From Ilex aquifolium (lineage: Eukaryota > Streptophyta > Magnoliopsida > Aquifoliales > Aquifoliaceae): a stretch of DNA of 64,000 nucleotides. Under the pieces are notes generated by a model. The model was given only the letters and a program-made list of their open reading frames with translations, was not told the DNA's origin and searched no databases. Every line of letters starts with the position of its first letter. The stretch's first letter is position 1. Location: assembly GCA_951799425.1 (NCBI GenBank), contig OX637393.1, forward strand, positions 36,095,744 to 36,159,743, in the 5' to 3' direction. The position numbers and the translations under genes were made by a program. This document shows, one piece after another, positions 1 to 12,075 of the stretch.

Positions 1-3000
1 CCGTGGAGTTGAATTTGGGACAGACAAAATCAACTTTGTATTAGAAGTTGGTGATAGATCCAATGACGTACGAAACTCATGCAACTGAAGCTGGTTCTGT
101 ATGCGAGTTTGAGCAGCCTGCTCTGTAACATTAATCAAAGCTTCCTGGTGGGTCACTAACCCTTCAACTTGATCCTGAAAAATTATAATGATCAAGATAA
201 AAATTACACAAACAAATGATATGAGAATGCCTAAATGCATAATACCGATGTTAACTCGTGGAACAGGGAATACAATAATTGAATACACACCAAGATACAA
301 AGCACTCTTATAACAAATTTATGAAATAAAAAATCATCATAACTAGAACTGAAGTAGTAGAAGGGTGTTGTAAAAATGGTTGAGCAGCTGTCAAAATTAT
401 AACCAGAGAAACAGAGCATCAATGTATAAGGAAACATGATTTAACAAAGTGAGACAGAAGAATATGAAATGAAACCACCAGGAATTTGCAAGGTTAAATC
501 CACGACTTCTGTTTCCATCATTCTTTATAAATCTATGTTTTGCATTTTATAGAACATGGAGAACGATAGGTGCTTTTCCCCCCCTGCTTTGATCATCAAC
601 AATGAGAATTGCACCCTTCACTTTTCCCCTACCTTTAGATGCCATGCCAACACATTCACCATATATGGTTAGCAGCAGTGGCACCTTATTTTAGTTAAAT
701 CTAATTTAGAAAACATACCACAAAACTCTACTGTGCAACTAACACCTACTTCACATAAATCAAGACAAGTACCACTAACGAAATGCTAAAAATTTACTAC
801 AGCATCAAATTTGACTTCCATGCAGCATGTACCAAGAATATAAGTTTCGCCAAAAAACTAAATAATTATGAAATTTTTTTTTGATAAGAAACAAAGCTTT
901 CATTCATTAAATAAAGGTTTACAAACAACACTAATTGTTAGAGCATGATTTCACAATGATGGAATGTTAGAGCATTAATTCAAAATTATTAGTTTCAAAT
1001 GCAAAATACAAAGTTCTAAAAGAATAAATGTGACAACCATAGGCGTACACAAATATACAAACATGCATGTGTGCTATTGGGGTGGGCCCAAAGATACCTT
1101 GCTGTTATTTGGAGTTAGAAAGTAACAATCAACTCAATGCATCTTGTAAGAATATACTATTTATGGCCAATTTGAATCAAGCTTAATTGATCCCTATTAC
1201 TCCTGAAAGGAGAAGTAATAGGTAGGGATGATGGGATTTGGACCCGTGACATTTTTGTATCCAAAACAAAGCACTGCCAAGCTGCGCCACATTCCGTCAA
1301 TTGGCCTGCAGCATCATCATACTTGAACCTCCAAAAACAATCTCTAAGGAAACGTCAAACCGGATTTAGATTAGAATGAGATAATGGGTCACTTGGTGAC
1401 CATTCCCAAATGACATTCTTTCAGGAGTTTTTTTTATAAGCCAATAAAAATTTTGAAAAGCACACGAGTTCAGTTAGCATGGTATTCATGCCATCTTACC
1501 ATTATAAAGAAGCAAAAAAATAAAGCCATGTTAAAAGGAGGCAGGTGGCTCATTCTTGGTTGGGCAATAACCAGTGCCTAAACTGATGAAAAATGTCATG
1601 TGGCATACAGCTGGATTAATATGTTGCTGAATTATCCAGATCCACTTCATGTGAAAGAACTGCAGAAGGGAGGTCAAGGGTTTTTTTTCCTTTTTGTTTC
1701 TGATAAACAAGGCAGTTCAGGAGAATAAAACCACACAAATTTCATAGGATACATGCATAATAGAAATGCAGTAAATTCTATGCTTCTTCACATTATTTTA
1801 TGTCACCAAGAATAATAAAAGGAGAGTATGATCAACGATCCCAAAAGGGACAGCTTCTATTCTTTAAAAAGAAAAAAAAAAGGCTGCTTGATATAAACAA
1901 GATAATCCTAGCTTCTTGTCCAAATCAAATATTAGTATCTGAATCCTAAGCAGAGAGTAAAGCACCGCTGTAGCAAAATTTAGGCTGTTTCTTTTTCATT
2001 GAGTTAAGCATCTCCAATGGTCTGCTATTGAGCATGCCAAAGCCATTTTGACACAAATTCCAAAACCCTTGTCTCCAATGGTGTGTTATCCAGCTTGCCA
2101 AATTTTGCAAATCCTCTACCAATATGGCATCTGTTAACACTTAACAGATGTGCCATACTGGAGCGGATAATTCAAAATATACCTTAAATATAGCTTTTGG
2201 GCACTACAGCAGTGCTAAATATAATTGGTATCGCAAATATAGCCCAACTCATTGGAGATACTCATAAAGCCAAAATCAACTCTCTCTTTACTTTTTTTTT
2301 CTATCTTTTTAGGCCTGGAGAGTAAGACTCTATTATAAGCTTTACATAATTTATAATTTATCTAATCTGTGAAAATTTCTCACTGTCAAATATCCACCTA
2401 ATTAAGGTTTCTTTTCCTGCAGCCCACTTGCTTTCCTTCATCACTTAATTAACAAGAGATCTCTATTTTACTGACCTTTTTCCATAACTAGAAGTATTTT
2501 GCAGATCTCAATTGGCTTAAGAAATATTATCAGATTCGTTAATACAATGTTACTAGTTCTTCTAGAAAGCTATGCACATCACCTGCAATGCAACCCCTTC
2601 CTAGTCAACTTCGTCCTTATTTCCTAAAGCAATGGCAAGAGCCAATTGTAAAGATGCATACAGCTGCTACTCTAAGCAGTCCATTACCAGGAACCTGTAA
2701 CTTAGGAATGATCATGTTTGTTGATTGGTTTATTGGAATTTTTTGGGCTAAAAATCCCCAAATTGACACTTTAATTGTTTCAAGTTTCCTCAAAAAACAA
2801 CACTATTCAGTATGTATCACCCATAATACCAATTAAAAAAGGAAAAAGCTACAGTACTGAACAGAAATACCAGCGTCAAACGTCAATTTACACCTTTTGA
2901 ACAAGTAACAACCATTCATGATCGATCACAACATTCAGTTAGTTGTAACATTACCTTCAAAATGTGTAATTTGTAACTTTAAAAGGTCTATTGTTCATGA

Positions 3001-4264
3001 TGGATGACAAAATTTATAATTGATCATGAATATTCGAGCTGTAACTTAAGACCTTCAAAAAGTTATAACTTCATCTTAAAATGTTGTATCTTTCGGTACC
3101 GTAGTTGTCCTCATTAACAAATTATAAGACCACACTCAAGACTGTAACTTTATAATGAAAGCTTCATTTTTGTGAAATTAAACATCCATCGAAGCATTGT
3201 ATGACATCATGGAATTTAGGCTCCGGAATTAAAAATTGGGAATTTCCTCCAACTCTGAACTAATTCTCCTCCAAGTCTAGGGTTCAAATTCCAAAGTGAC
3301 AGATGCATTTTGAATTTCTGCGAACCCAAATGACTATTAATAAACAGAAATACATGAGAAACAAGTTTCCTTAAACAATATTAAAATATGATCATAATCA
3401 CTTCAGAAGATCCCTAAAACCCAAAAAATAAAATAACTAGCAAAGAAATGAAAGCACTCTCATGAATTGTCTGAATGGAGAAAACGAATGAATGTATGCC
3501 CAATTAAAACATGCAGCTAATATCACAAAAAATGGATTCCATTAAATTACAAAACCACGTAAATAAACATACAACACACATACAATAACTAGACTTGCTC
3601 ATGCAAGAACTCTGATGTCCCATTCAAAGACAGTAACTTTGCGTACAACTCAAATTGAGAGAAGAGTGAATTAGATCCTAACCTTGAATTTAGTAGAGTC
3701 AAGCGGTTGCAGAGTGTATTCTACTGGCACCTCTGTCAAGTAAAATTCTTCAAATTAATAAACTTATACCACGCGCACACGCGCGCACACAGACACACAC
3801 ATATCCATGTCCTCATACATCGATGACTTAGACGAATTCTAGTATATGAGAACTGATAGTTACCAGATAGAAGGGTCAAAGGAGTACGTGGAAGTATAAA
3901 ATCTACCAATATATAGACGCGTGTATCTATAACACACACTCACGCACTCAGAAACACACACACACAAAAAAGGAAGTTGCATAGCTGCGATAGAATCAGT
4001 CGTACCTGAGAGTAGGTGAGAAGTAGCACCAAATTCGGCTTGGAGATCACTCTCCGGCAACTGAACTGACGAAGCTACGGCTAGGATTTCCGATTGAGAA
4101 TCTCTTACCTTTGCTCCAATTGAACTTTCCAACTCACTCGCTTGCCTCTGTTCATCACCATCTTCATCGTATTCTTCATCATCGTTTTCGTCTTCGTGCT
4201 GTTCCTCGATTGGCTTTGGATTTTCCACTTCGAGAGCTTCGAAGCTCCGCTGATTCTCATCCAT
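1..4264 (-). CDS. Acidic coiled-coil-like protein of unknown function, 5' part of a multi-exon gene
   Basis: Three exons are visible on the minus strand: 4264-4006, 3732-3683 and 174 to beyond position 1. The start ATG at 4264 has a good context (ACC before it, G after). Exon 1 encodes a very acidic region (EDENDDEEYDEDGDE) and ends CAG|GTACG. Exon 2 follows acceptor GACAG and ends AAG|GTTAG. Exon 3 follows TTTCAG. The phases agree (1, then 0), giving an open frame of about 161 codons that leaves the window. Exon 3 (starting DQVEGLVTHQEALINVTEQ) is polar and probably helical. I do not recognise the family. No transmembrane segment or catalytic motif is visible. The 3.5-kb intron 2 holds a MITE-like insert and a plastid-type tRNA relic. 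A further small exon inside that intron cannot be excluded, so the exon 2/exon 3 join is an inference. Confidence 0.62.
1223..1297 (-). pseudogene. Plastid-type tRNA-Pro(UGG) relic in an intron
   Basis: Read on the minus strand, this stretch has the layout of organellar trnP-UGG: a GGCGCAGCTTGGCAG D-arm, an anticodon stem-loop TTTGT-TTTGGAT-ACAAA with anticodon TGG, a T-arm around CACGGGTCCAAATCCC, and a 3' acceptor ATCCCTA. The match is to the plastid version as I remember it, not to nuclear tRNA-Pro. The 5' acceptor strand is altered (GGAATG, with an apparent extra base) and the T-loop carries a GTCC change, so it is probably dead. It lies beside a perfect hairpin (CCTATTACTCCT...) at about 1192-1222. 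It is best read as a short organelle-to-nucleus transfer within intron 2 of the flanking gene. Confidence 0.6.
2006..2263. mobile_element. MITE-like element with GCATCTCCAATG ends
   Basis: The ends are inverted copies of each other: AGCATCTCCAATGG on the left, and the complement of CATTGGAGATACT on the right. The middle holds a palindrome (GGCATCTGTTAACACTTAACAGATGTGCC). Ends of this GAGCATCTCCAATGG type are common in plant PIF/Harbinger-like MITEs. A clean target-site duplication is not visible, so class and borders are approximate. It lies in intron 2 of the first gene. Confidence 0.45.
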
Positions 4265-4429
4265 GGTCGATTCGAACAGGGAAGGAGCGTGCGTGTGTGG
4301 GTGCGATGGCGGGGGTTTTGCTGGCAAGGAGGGTGTGAGAAGAAGAGAGAGAAGGTAAAGGTTTTAGAACGGTTTTTGCGTAAATATTCTATGAATAAAA
4401 TACGACTAATTACACTATAACCCCTGATT

Positions 4430-5640
4430 TTTAATTATATAGTATATACACAGAGGTACCCTTAGTTTCTGATGATAGAATTCTACATGATTGTGTTGGG
4501 TCTAATTTATTGACCTAACCTGCTAATCTAATTTATTATAATTATTGGATTGATTGTAACTCCCATTAAATATTAAAATTTGATATTAATTCTATAATTA
4601 CAATAAAATTATATCATTAAGTCAATAAATTATATCAAATGTTTAAGTCTAAATAATACTATTCTTTGTCAATTACACTGTTTAGTAGCTTGTCGAGTGG
4701 TTCGGATGAAAAGCTTTCAGGGTTACCACGTCGATGCTTCAAACTTGGCTTTGACGGGAGAATATTGATTTGTCTGATGTCCGTGATTTGTGACTAAGTA
4801 TGTGCATTGTCATTTTATGTTGTAAGTATGAATTCAAAGGATGTGTGATTAAAAATTTCTTCATTATCAAAATAGAGTTATACTATTCAATTGTTTTAAC
4901 ATCTTCGTGTAAGTAATCAAGTTTTCAAAGGCACTCTACATCTAATAGTAGAGTTTCTCTAGAAGCCTTTGTTTTTAATTTTTTCTTTTACCACAACTAT
5001 TCTACCATTTCTTTATAAGGACTCAATGACGACCTTTTTTTCACTAAGACATTTGGAACTCTTCATCCTTTATAAGAAAATTTGCTTTCGAATTAGTAGA
5101 TACAATGACTATTTTGGTTTTGACGTGTTTTTTGGATTTTTTTTTTTTTTTTTAATCTTTTATTTTTTGTGAGTTTTTGGCCTATTCACTTCTAAAATGA
5201 ATACATAAGTTTTTCTCTATTTTTGAAGTGAAAAAATGAATAGGAGATAATTCAATTGTTGTCGTTGAATTATAACTATAGTTCTTAAAGCCAATACACA
5301 TTTAGTGTCATCTTATTCGCTCTTTCATTTGACACAGAGTAAATTTAAACAACGAGATCTTCTAATACAAATTCGTTTGTGCGTTATTAAAATTACTTTG
5401 GAGCAAAAAACCAATTTAATCATTTGTGGATAATTTATTTCAAATTTTTATTAACACAATGAGTGAAAAAAGATATGTATGTTTGAATAGGCTAAAGAAA
5501 TTCTTGCAAATGTAATTGTGAAATGAAAATGATGCCCTTGTTTAAAATACTTTCTGAAAAAAAGTTGTCCTTCAAATTTTCAGAACTTGAGGGGTGTCTG
5601 TGTAATTAGGGCTCTGAATTCGAAATGTTTATGTGTAAAG
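4430..5640. other. AT-rich intergenic DNA upstream of the first gene
   Basis: No convincing coding region. A short tract near 4683-4745 (CTTGTCGAGTGGTTC, then CGATGCTTCAAAC) vaguely resembles the A and B boxes of a tRNA-derived SINE but is too degraded to call. A T-tract lies at about 5139-5153. Confidence 0.5.
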
Positions 5641-5669
5641 AATATTTGTTCTCGGATTATTTCAGTACT

Positions 5670-5700
5670 GGTTAGAGAGAGAGAGAGAGAGAGAGAGAAA
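5670..5700. repeat. (GA)n microsatellite
   Basis: About 13 GA units in a row, in intergenic DNA. No gene is supported around it. Confidence 0.8.
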
Positions 5701-5874
5701 GAGCTATTTCTATATGTTGACTGATTTTGACTCAGGTGGTCTGTTTGATGCAATGAAAACGTTGGGTCCACGTCGTTGGCTTGTCTGTCACCTTTGGTGC
5801 GGCCGAGCTGGGTTAGTTTTGACGTTTTCTTTAACGGCGTAGGTTGATTGAGAGCCCACACAGTGATTTTTTAC

Positions 5875-6369
5875 AATATTTTTTTTTAACAAAAAAAAAA
5901 AACTTGAAGGAGTGTTTTAATATATTTTAAATCTAGAGGTGTAAATTTTACAAACTCAATAGGATACAATTCTAAAATTGACATAATTGATAAATATGCA
6001 TAATAAAATATTAGATTAATGTTTGATACCTACAATGTATTAAATAAATTAATTTTTATAAATATTGAAATAAATATGATATAAATTATAATGATATGAC
6101 CAAAAAATATTGATATGTGAATGACAAGACATGAATTGACTCTACCTTTTTTTTTTTTTTTGAGAACTGGTGAATTGACTCTACCTAACATCAATTCTAA
6201 TGCACCTTTATCCTTTAATCCAAAAAAAAAATCAAAAATTCCTTATTCTCTCTTCCACACATCCCCCTCTCTCTCTTTTTTTTTTTTTTTCAAATGTCAG
6301 GATGTCTGGGTTATCTTATGTTCATATTGATTAATCTTTTCTTCGATTTGGTTAAAGACATATCATCTA
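5875..6369. other. AT-rich intergenic DNA
   Basis: Contains several A and T homopolymer runs (near 5882, 6148, 6223 and 6278). No gene or element ends are recognisable. Confidence 0.5.
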
Positions 6370-6497
6370 CGCCGTGATTAAAGTATTCATGAGGAATAAA
6401 TCTCTAATGACTTTGCCCCAAAGGGTTATTAAGATTCAAACTCTAAACGTTTAAATTTATAACTCGTTTTTATTACCACTTGAGCTACCCTCAAGAC
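6370..6497 (-). mobile_element. Degraded tRNA-derived SINE
   Basis: On the minus strand it begins GTAGCTCAAGTGGTAA, which fits a tRNA A box. A B-box-like GAGTTTGAATCTT follows, then ATTTATTCCTCATGAATA. The same succession (GTTCGAATCTTG, then ATTTATTCCTCATGAATA) occurs in the well-bounded SINE at 29828-30031, so the two look like members of one family in opposite orientation. No target duplication was found here. Confidence 0.5.
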
Positions 6498-6506
6498 TCT
6501 TCCACA

Positions 6507-6865
6507 TAAGAGCAACTCCAAAGGGAGTTGCCATTTTGGAGTGTCAAATCACTCATTTGTAACCTTGAACAGTGTTTTGGCACCCCTGAATTATAAATCT
6601 GCTCCAATGGCAGGTGCCAAAATGGGGTGTCATTTTCATATTTTTATTCATCAATTTATATGAATCGTTGGATCTATATTCATCTAACGGATCTATATTC
6701 ATCAACCCATTTACAACCTTTCACTTTCTCTCTCCAGAGTTGCCAAAATGTCACCCCAAGACCCTTGATGCCATTTTTCAACCCCATATGCCACCCCCTT
6801 TAGAGTGAAATTTTTTGAATTTGGGGTGGCATATGGGGTATGCCACCTCCTTGTAGTTGCTCTAA
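6507..6865. mobile_element. PIF/Harbinger (Tourist-like) MITE with TAA target duplication
   Basis: The element body is 6510-6862 (353 bp). It starts GAGCAACTCCAAAGG and ends AGTTGCTC, giving perfect 8-bp inverted ends and imperfect pairing further in. It is flanked on both sides by TAA (6507-6509 and 6863-6865), the usual 3-bp target of PIF/Harbinger transposition. The interior has further inverted segments (GCCATTTTGGAGTG..., CCAAAATG...) and no transposase ORF, as expected of a non-autonomous MITE. Confidence 0.8.
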
Positions 6866-7734
6866 TGGTTACTTTGGAAACATTGACAAAAGCATCTTTA
6901 ATAATGTTAATATTGAATCTCTTCCCCTATACAGTTCAATGTTGAGGTTTTTATTATATCTCTTGTTAGAGTATTTTAATAAAAAAAAAAAGTATTCTTA
7001 TCACTTTATGGAAAAAATTCAATCTAACATCGATTAATTATTAAAAAAATTGAAGTTTATATATTATATTAGTGTTACCTAATCATTGAGTTAAGAGACA
7101 GTGAGACTACTCTCACATGCGTAAAGGCGAGAAAAGCGGAGGGCATAAGAGTTTCTGAAATATTCGCACCTCACCCTACTATTTATTTAATTTTTGGATT
7201 CATATTTCCATCACTTATTATTAAATATTGTTTATCTTATTATCGTTAAAATTTGTTTCTTTTACCATAAATTTCTAGTTCTGCCATGGCACGAGTTATT
7301 GCTTCTTCTTTTTTCGCAAATGTTTTTTCTTTGGTTTCCCTGCCAAAGTTTTACCAAGTTGCAGATTTCATGATCAGCTCTCTTGACCACTTTGAGTCAA
7401 GATCATTTACACTGAACATAGAATCTATGATTTACCTCACTCGCATCAAGGAAAATAATCAAGGGAGCATGAGAATTTTCAATACTTGCAAGAAGCATAA
7501 TAAAATTTTATTTTTTTTAGGTAAATAAGAAGCATAAAAATTTTGCTCTCACTTTCTTTGACCTTTTAAGGAAGAATTGAGCAAGTCCGATCAAGATTTA
7601 TTCTAATACTAGTTATTGTCCGTACCTGAAACACAGAGTAATAAAAAATAGTTAACAATAGACATATTTATATTCACACTCAAAATCAAATCACAAACAT
7701 AGATGAGAGAGAAAAGAATTTAAGCACCGGTTAT
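6866..7734. other. AT-rich intergenic DNA
   Basis: I see no supportable gene. The open frame at 7286-7528 starts at a non-conserved site in AT-rich DNA and has no recognisable motif. Confidence 0.5.
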
Positions 7735-8246
7735 AATGGAGGTAAGTAGGGGTAGTGGTGGTCGTGGGAGACAGTGATAGTTGTGGTGGGTGGCAACGAC
7801 CATGGTGATGGTGACAGCCGTGGGTGGCAACGGTGATGGTGGTGGTGGATTTTGGGTGACAATGGTGGAAATGGCAGCCATAGGTGATAGTGGTTGGTAG
7901 TGGTGGTGGTGGGTAACGGTGATGATGGTTGACAATGGTAGTGATGGGGAGCGACAACAGTGATGGTGAGCGACGACGGGTGCTTCTGGGTGATAATGTG
8001 ATGGGTGGTGGCGACTGATAGTGGTGGTAAATGTGGTAGGGGGTGGGTGACAGTGGCTAGCGGCAATGGTGGGCGACGACGACTGGTAGTTGGTTGTGGT
8101 AGTGGGTAGCGGTGGGAAACAATGGCCGTGGTGGGTGCTGACGGTGTGTGACGGTGATAGTGGGATGATGGTGGCAGTTGTAACAAATATAAGAATGAAA
8201 TAACAATTGTGGTGGGTGGTGGCGATGGACAATGGTGGTAGCAATC
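7735..8246. repeat. GGT/GTG-rich minisatellite, left part
   Basis: An irregular array of GGTGGT, GGTGAT, GGTGGC and GTGGTGG blocks. It continues at 23448 beyond the chromodomain retrotransposon, so it was one tract of about 1.1 kb before the insertion. The strong G/C strand bias keeps several frames open (His/Pro-rich on the minus strand), but these are composition artefacts. Runs of GG doublets could form two-layer G-quadruplexes. Confidence 0.8.
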
Positions 8247-9037
8247 TGTCACACCCTAACTGACTTGGGTGCATAATGGCAGTCTTAGTGGCACTTTGCA
8301 CCAAGGCACGCCATGAGAAGGAATCAAGGTGATGCAGTTAAGGACTCGACAGGTTGGTGCGGACCGTGGCAGCATGAGACCACCCAACTGAGCATGGCAG
8401 CACGTGGTGGGCTCAATTGAGGCAATGTGGGTGCATAGCTTCGGATTGCATGGCATGGGCTGGACCCAGCATGCACAATGGTTCGTGAGGCAATGATGGT
8501 TGTTGAATGTGGGCACATAGCTGGTCAATGCATGTGACCAATAGGATGTGGGCAATTGTTGAGGCATGACTCAGTCAAGGCAGTTGCTGAACAGAGCCTA
8601 GTCTGAAAGAGGCAGTTTTGGGTGTTCTTAGCCATATTCTGGTCCAGGTGTATGCTAACAAGGGGCAGTTCCACATCAGTTACTGAATGGGTGGAACTGT
8701 AGGTGTCGCACAGATAAGCAGTCTTGCTAACCAAGTCTGCTAGGGAATAGACAGATTGTGTGTAACAGCCCCTTGGCAGATGGGGGTGTCATCTGTCATG
8801 CTCCTTGTATAAATAGGAGTGCTTGGGCATTTTGGTGAGAAAGAGTGTGTTCTTGCTTTGAGTTCCTTATAAATTGTAGAGAGCTTCAATATATAAGGTT
8901 TGAGAGTATTGTCCCAGTAAATTCGTGTGTGCCTTTGTGTGAGTTTGTGTCACAGTTCTTGAGATTGTGTGGCTGGTTACAATGGCAATGCCTTCACAGG
9001 TAACCTCGAAAGAAAAACGAGTTGTTATCCCGTGACA
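8247..9037 (+). repeat. 5' LTR of the chromovirus
   Basis: Starts TGTCACACCC and ends CGTGACA. It matches 22646-23442 along its whole length. A TATA box (TATAAATA, 8808-8815) lies in CTTGTATAAATAGGAGTGC, giving a U3 of about 590 bp. Confidence 0.93.
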
Positions 9038-9040
9038 GTT

Positions 9041-9052
9041 TGGCATCAGAGC
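9041..9052 (+). other. Primer binding site, initiator tRNA-Met
   Basis: TGGCATCAGAGC, three bases after the LTR end. It differs at one position from the usual plant iMet primer site TGGTATCAGAGC. Confidence 0.85.
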
Positions 9053-9077
9053 GTTGGTTTTGGCAGAAAGATCGACT

Positions 9078-9835
9078 ATGGTTGGCGGAACGAATGCAGA
9101 TTTGAGGGAAAGTGTGGCACGTTTGGAGGAGTTGGTTGGTTGGTCCTCCACTGTCCGGTGATGCTGTGGCCCTTTCTGTGCAACTTGAGTTGTTGTACCA
9201 GCGGTTCGAGGAGATGCGTGTTTCACAGGAATAGCTTCAAAAGGCTGAATCTGATCACTTTAGCCGGTTGAAAAATGAAGTCGTCGATGTGCTGGCCACG
9301 GTTTCTACATGGACCGATGATATGGGGGAAAAATTGAGTTCCCTCGAGCGGATGTTTCGTTGCTCAAGAAAGCAATGCAAAATGCTTCGTTGGCTTCTAG
9401 CAGTGAAAGCATGCAGAAAACAAAGGTGTCTGACCTTAAGCCTTTCAAAGGCAGTCGCAATGCCAAAGAACTCAAGAACTTCTTGTGGGATATGGGGCAT
9501 TACTTTAAAGCAGTTCGTACGCCGGATGCTGAGAAAGTAGATCTCACTAGCATGTACCTGTCCGGTGATGCTAAGTTATGGTGGTGAACATGATCCGAGG
9601 ACAAGTCTCGTCCTCAAATTACTACTTGGGATACTTTGTTCGCTGAAATGAAGGAGCAATTCCTTCCAAGCAACACGACTTGGCAAGCTCGTGATGCCTT
9701 GAGAAAGCTTCGACATACAAGCATTGTGAAGGAGTACGTGAAACAATTCTCGTCTCTGATGCTTGATATCAAAAACATGTTGGAGGAAGATAAACTATTC
9801 AACTTCATGTCTAGCCTTCAAACTTAGGCATAGGC
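9078..9835 (+). pseudogene. Chromovirus gag, 5' part (broken)
   Basis: The probable start is the ATG at 9078, which begins MVGGTNADLRESVARLEE, a charged helical gag start. The frame breaks soon after and resumes at about 9268. The conserved gag block follows: KPFKGSRNAKELKNFLWDM, then YLSGDAKLWW with a TGA directly after the WW (about 9586). It continues as TWDTLFAEMKEQFLP...RDALRKLRHT to a TAG near 9826. These residues fit the retrotransposon gag domain. The 3' end of gag, with the zinc knuckle, is separated by the nested element and resumes at 19014. Confidence 0.8.
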
Positions 9836-9956
9836 TGAACTTCGTCGGCAAGGGGTGAAGGATTTCCCACTGTTATGTCTGCAGCAGATGCATTGGTTGA
9901 TTACAAGACGTGGCTAATCCTCCAGAGAAGGATTCTAAAGGGAAAACCAAGTTTCC

Positions 9957-11843
9957 TGATTAACCCTAATTAGTGTATAAATTAAAACGATTAAGTAATC
10001 AATTTTGTAAGATAAAATAATTAAATATTATGAATTATAGTTTGTGCTTAAATTAAAGTTTTAAATACTTTATGTTTAAATTTCAGGGTCAAATGCAGAA
10101 ATACTAAAGAATACAAGACAAATTTGCAAAGCTTCAAGTAACGAAGGACCAAGGTGTAATAAAGAAATATGGACCAACAAGAAGTTGACAAGTGGCAACC
10201 CAAGAAGCCAACACCTAGCACCACTGCAAGGCACCACCTTTTGGAATGTGGTGTTAGGCGTTGGGATGGCCCCCCTTGGCCGAGAGCTCCCCCCCCCCCC
10301 CCCCCCCCCCTCTATACATAGGGGTGCCTTCTTCATTCTTGATGTCATTCCTTGCCAAGCCTTTCAATACTTCTCCAAGACCAACTCTCCCTTCATTTGG
10401 CCGGCTACTCTTGAGCCAAGAAAGCTTTCCAAAGATAGAAAGAAAGAAAGAGAGAAAGAAAAAGAAAAAGAAAGTTCAATATATAGCCGGTTCGTGATAC
10501 ACTTTTATTGTTACTATGTATTTCTACATTTCTATTATATCTTTCTATTCGGATAGTTGAACTACCGCCACTTTTGTGTCTTGAATGATAATAAAGGTGG
10601 TTATGTTTCAATTGTTCCTTGTGAAAGAAGTTTTACAGTTTACCGTTTAATTTTAGTTGTAATGACGAATAATCACACTCCTTGTTTGTCTGTAGCAATG
10701 GAGCGTGAGTAGTCGTTTATACCCTTCAAAATAGGGTAAACATATGTATAATATTGGTTAGATTATGGAAATGCTGATGTTTGATTTATATGTTTATTTA
10801 TATATATGTATTATATGCTTAATGCATGATATGGTGATGTACGTAATTTCGGTGCTGTGCCTGGAATTACGTCATCAGTGTATCATAAGACCAGCCAGTT
10901 AAAGATCCATGGTGTTCCTACCAGTATAGCTTGTCCTCCATTGGAACGATGAGGATTTTCTACTGATGCGTGGTACAAAACCTAAATGATCCTCATGAAT
11001 GGCTTGTCCTTCTAGGTTATTAGGGTTTCTTTACTTATTATATATAACTATATTGATATTCTAACAACCACGGTGTTCCTACCAGTATGGCTTGTCCTCC
11101 ACCGGAACGCTGAGGATGTTTAACTGGCATATATATATATATATCACAGATGACCTATTGGGTAATTCAAGTATTCCTCATGAATGGCTTGGCATTCTAG
11201 TTCACTCGAATTAGTCAATTGACATATCTATAACCAGCTAACCTAAGAAGTTATTGTGTTATGACTATTACCACCAGCTAACCTAAGAAGCTGTTGAGTT
11301 ATGGTTTATTTATATACGCACTTACTATTAACAGATCAATTGAATAATTCAAGTATTCATCATGAATGGCTTGGCCTTCTGGTTTGCTTGGATTAATCAA
11401 TTGTCGTGAATATAACTAGCTAACCTAAGAAGTTGCTGTATTATAACTAATATCACCAGCTAACCTAAGAAGTTGTTGTGTGATAGTTTATATACATCAG
11501 ACCTACCGGTTAACTTGCCAGTAATATGGAAGTTAATTGCTGTAAGGTAGCATTTCCAGTATTTAACCGATATAAAGCATATGAGATCCTTAAACTGAAA
11601 GGTATATTTTATATTTTTGTCGTTAACACGTTTATCTCTGCACTTGATTTAATTAGACTAGCTATCAAACCTTATACTACTTTAAACAACAACTTTACTA
11701 TTTTTGTTTTTATTTTAAATTCTAAATTACTAAAACTCTTCGTGGGATCGATACTTGGACTTAAAATCGAGAAAACTACAATTTGACCACTTATACTTAG
11801 GTGTATAATTAATATAATTCAGATCACAAAAATTGGCGAATCA
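9957..11843 (+). repeat. 5' LTR of the non-autonomous Athila-like element
   Basis: It pairs with 17240-19008. It is longer than its partner because of a duplicated block of about 190 bp containing extra copies of ACCAGCTAACCTAAGAAG (copies near 11233, 11273, 11413 and 11455), and a 22-bp C run at 10289-10310. The C run abuts the promoter position, where TATACATA (10313-10320) stands in place of TATAAATA. A stem-loop with arms ACGTAATTTC and GGAATTACGT lies at 10841-10872. Confidence 0.92.
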
Positions 11844-11849
11844 AGTTTT

Positions 11850-11867
11850 TGGCGCCGTTGCCGGGGA
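11850..11867 (+). other. Primer binding site, tRNA-Asp
   Basis: TGGCGCCGTTGCCGGGGA is the complement of the 3' end of plant tRNA-Asp(GTC). The same site is used by the Athila element at 36001. Confidence 0.88.
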
Positions 11868-12075
11868 GTTACGGTAATTTGAAAAAAAATATATAAAAAA
11901 AAAGAAAAAAAATTATAATAAATATTTGTTTATTTGTTTGTATGTTTATAGTTTGTCTGTTTGTTTTTAATAGTCTATGTCTGTTCATTCATTAGTAGGT
12001 TCGATAAATTAGTCAACTCCTTCGTCTTGATCATTTTCATCCTCACAATCTACACAAGAATCATTTGATTTAAGT

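Noticed and set aside
1223-1297. Functional tRNA gene
   Set aside because: Acceptor stem mismatches, changed T-loop and plastid-like sequence argue for a relic.
5580-5861. 93-codon open frame on the minus strand
   Set aside because: Contains the GA microsatellite as a Ser/Leu run and has no recognisable domain.
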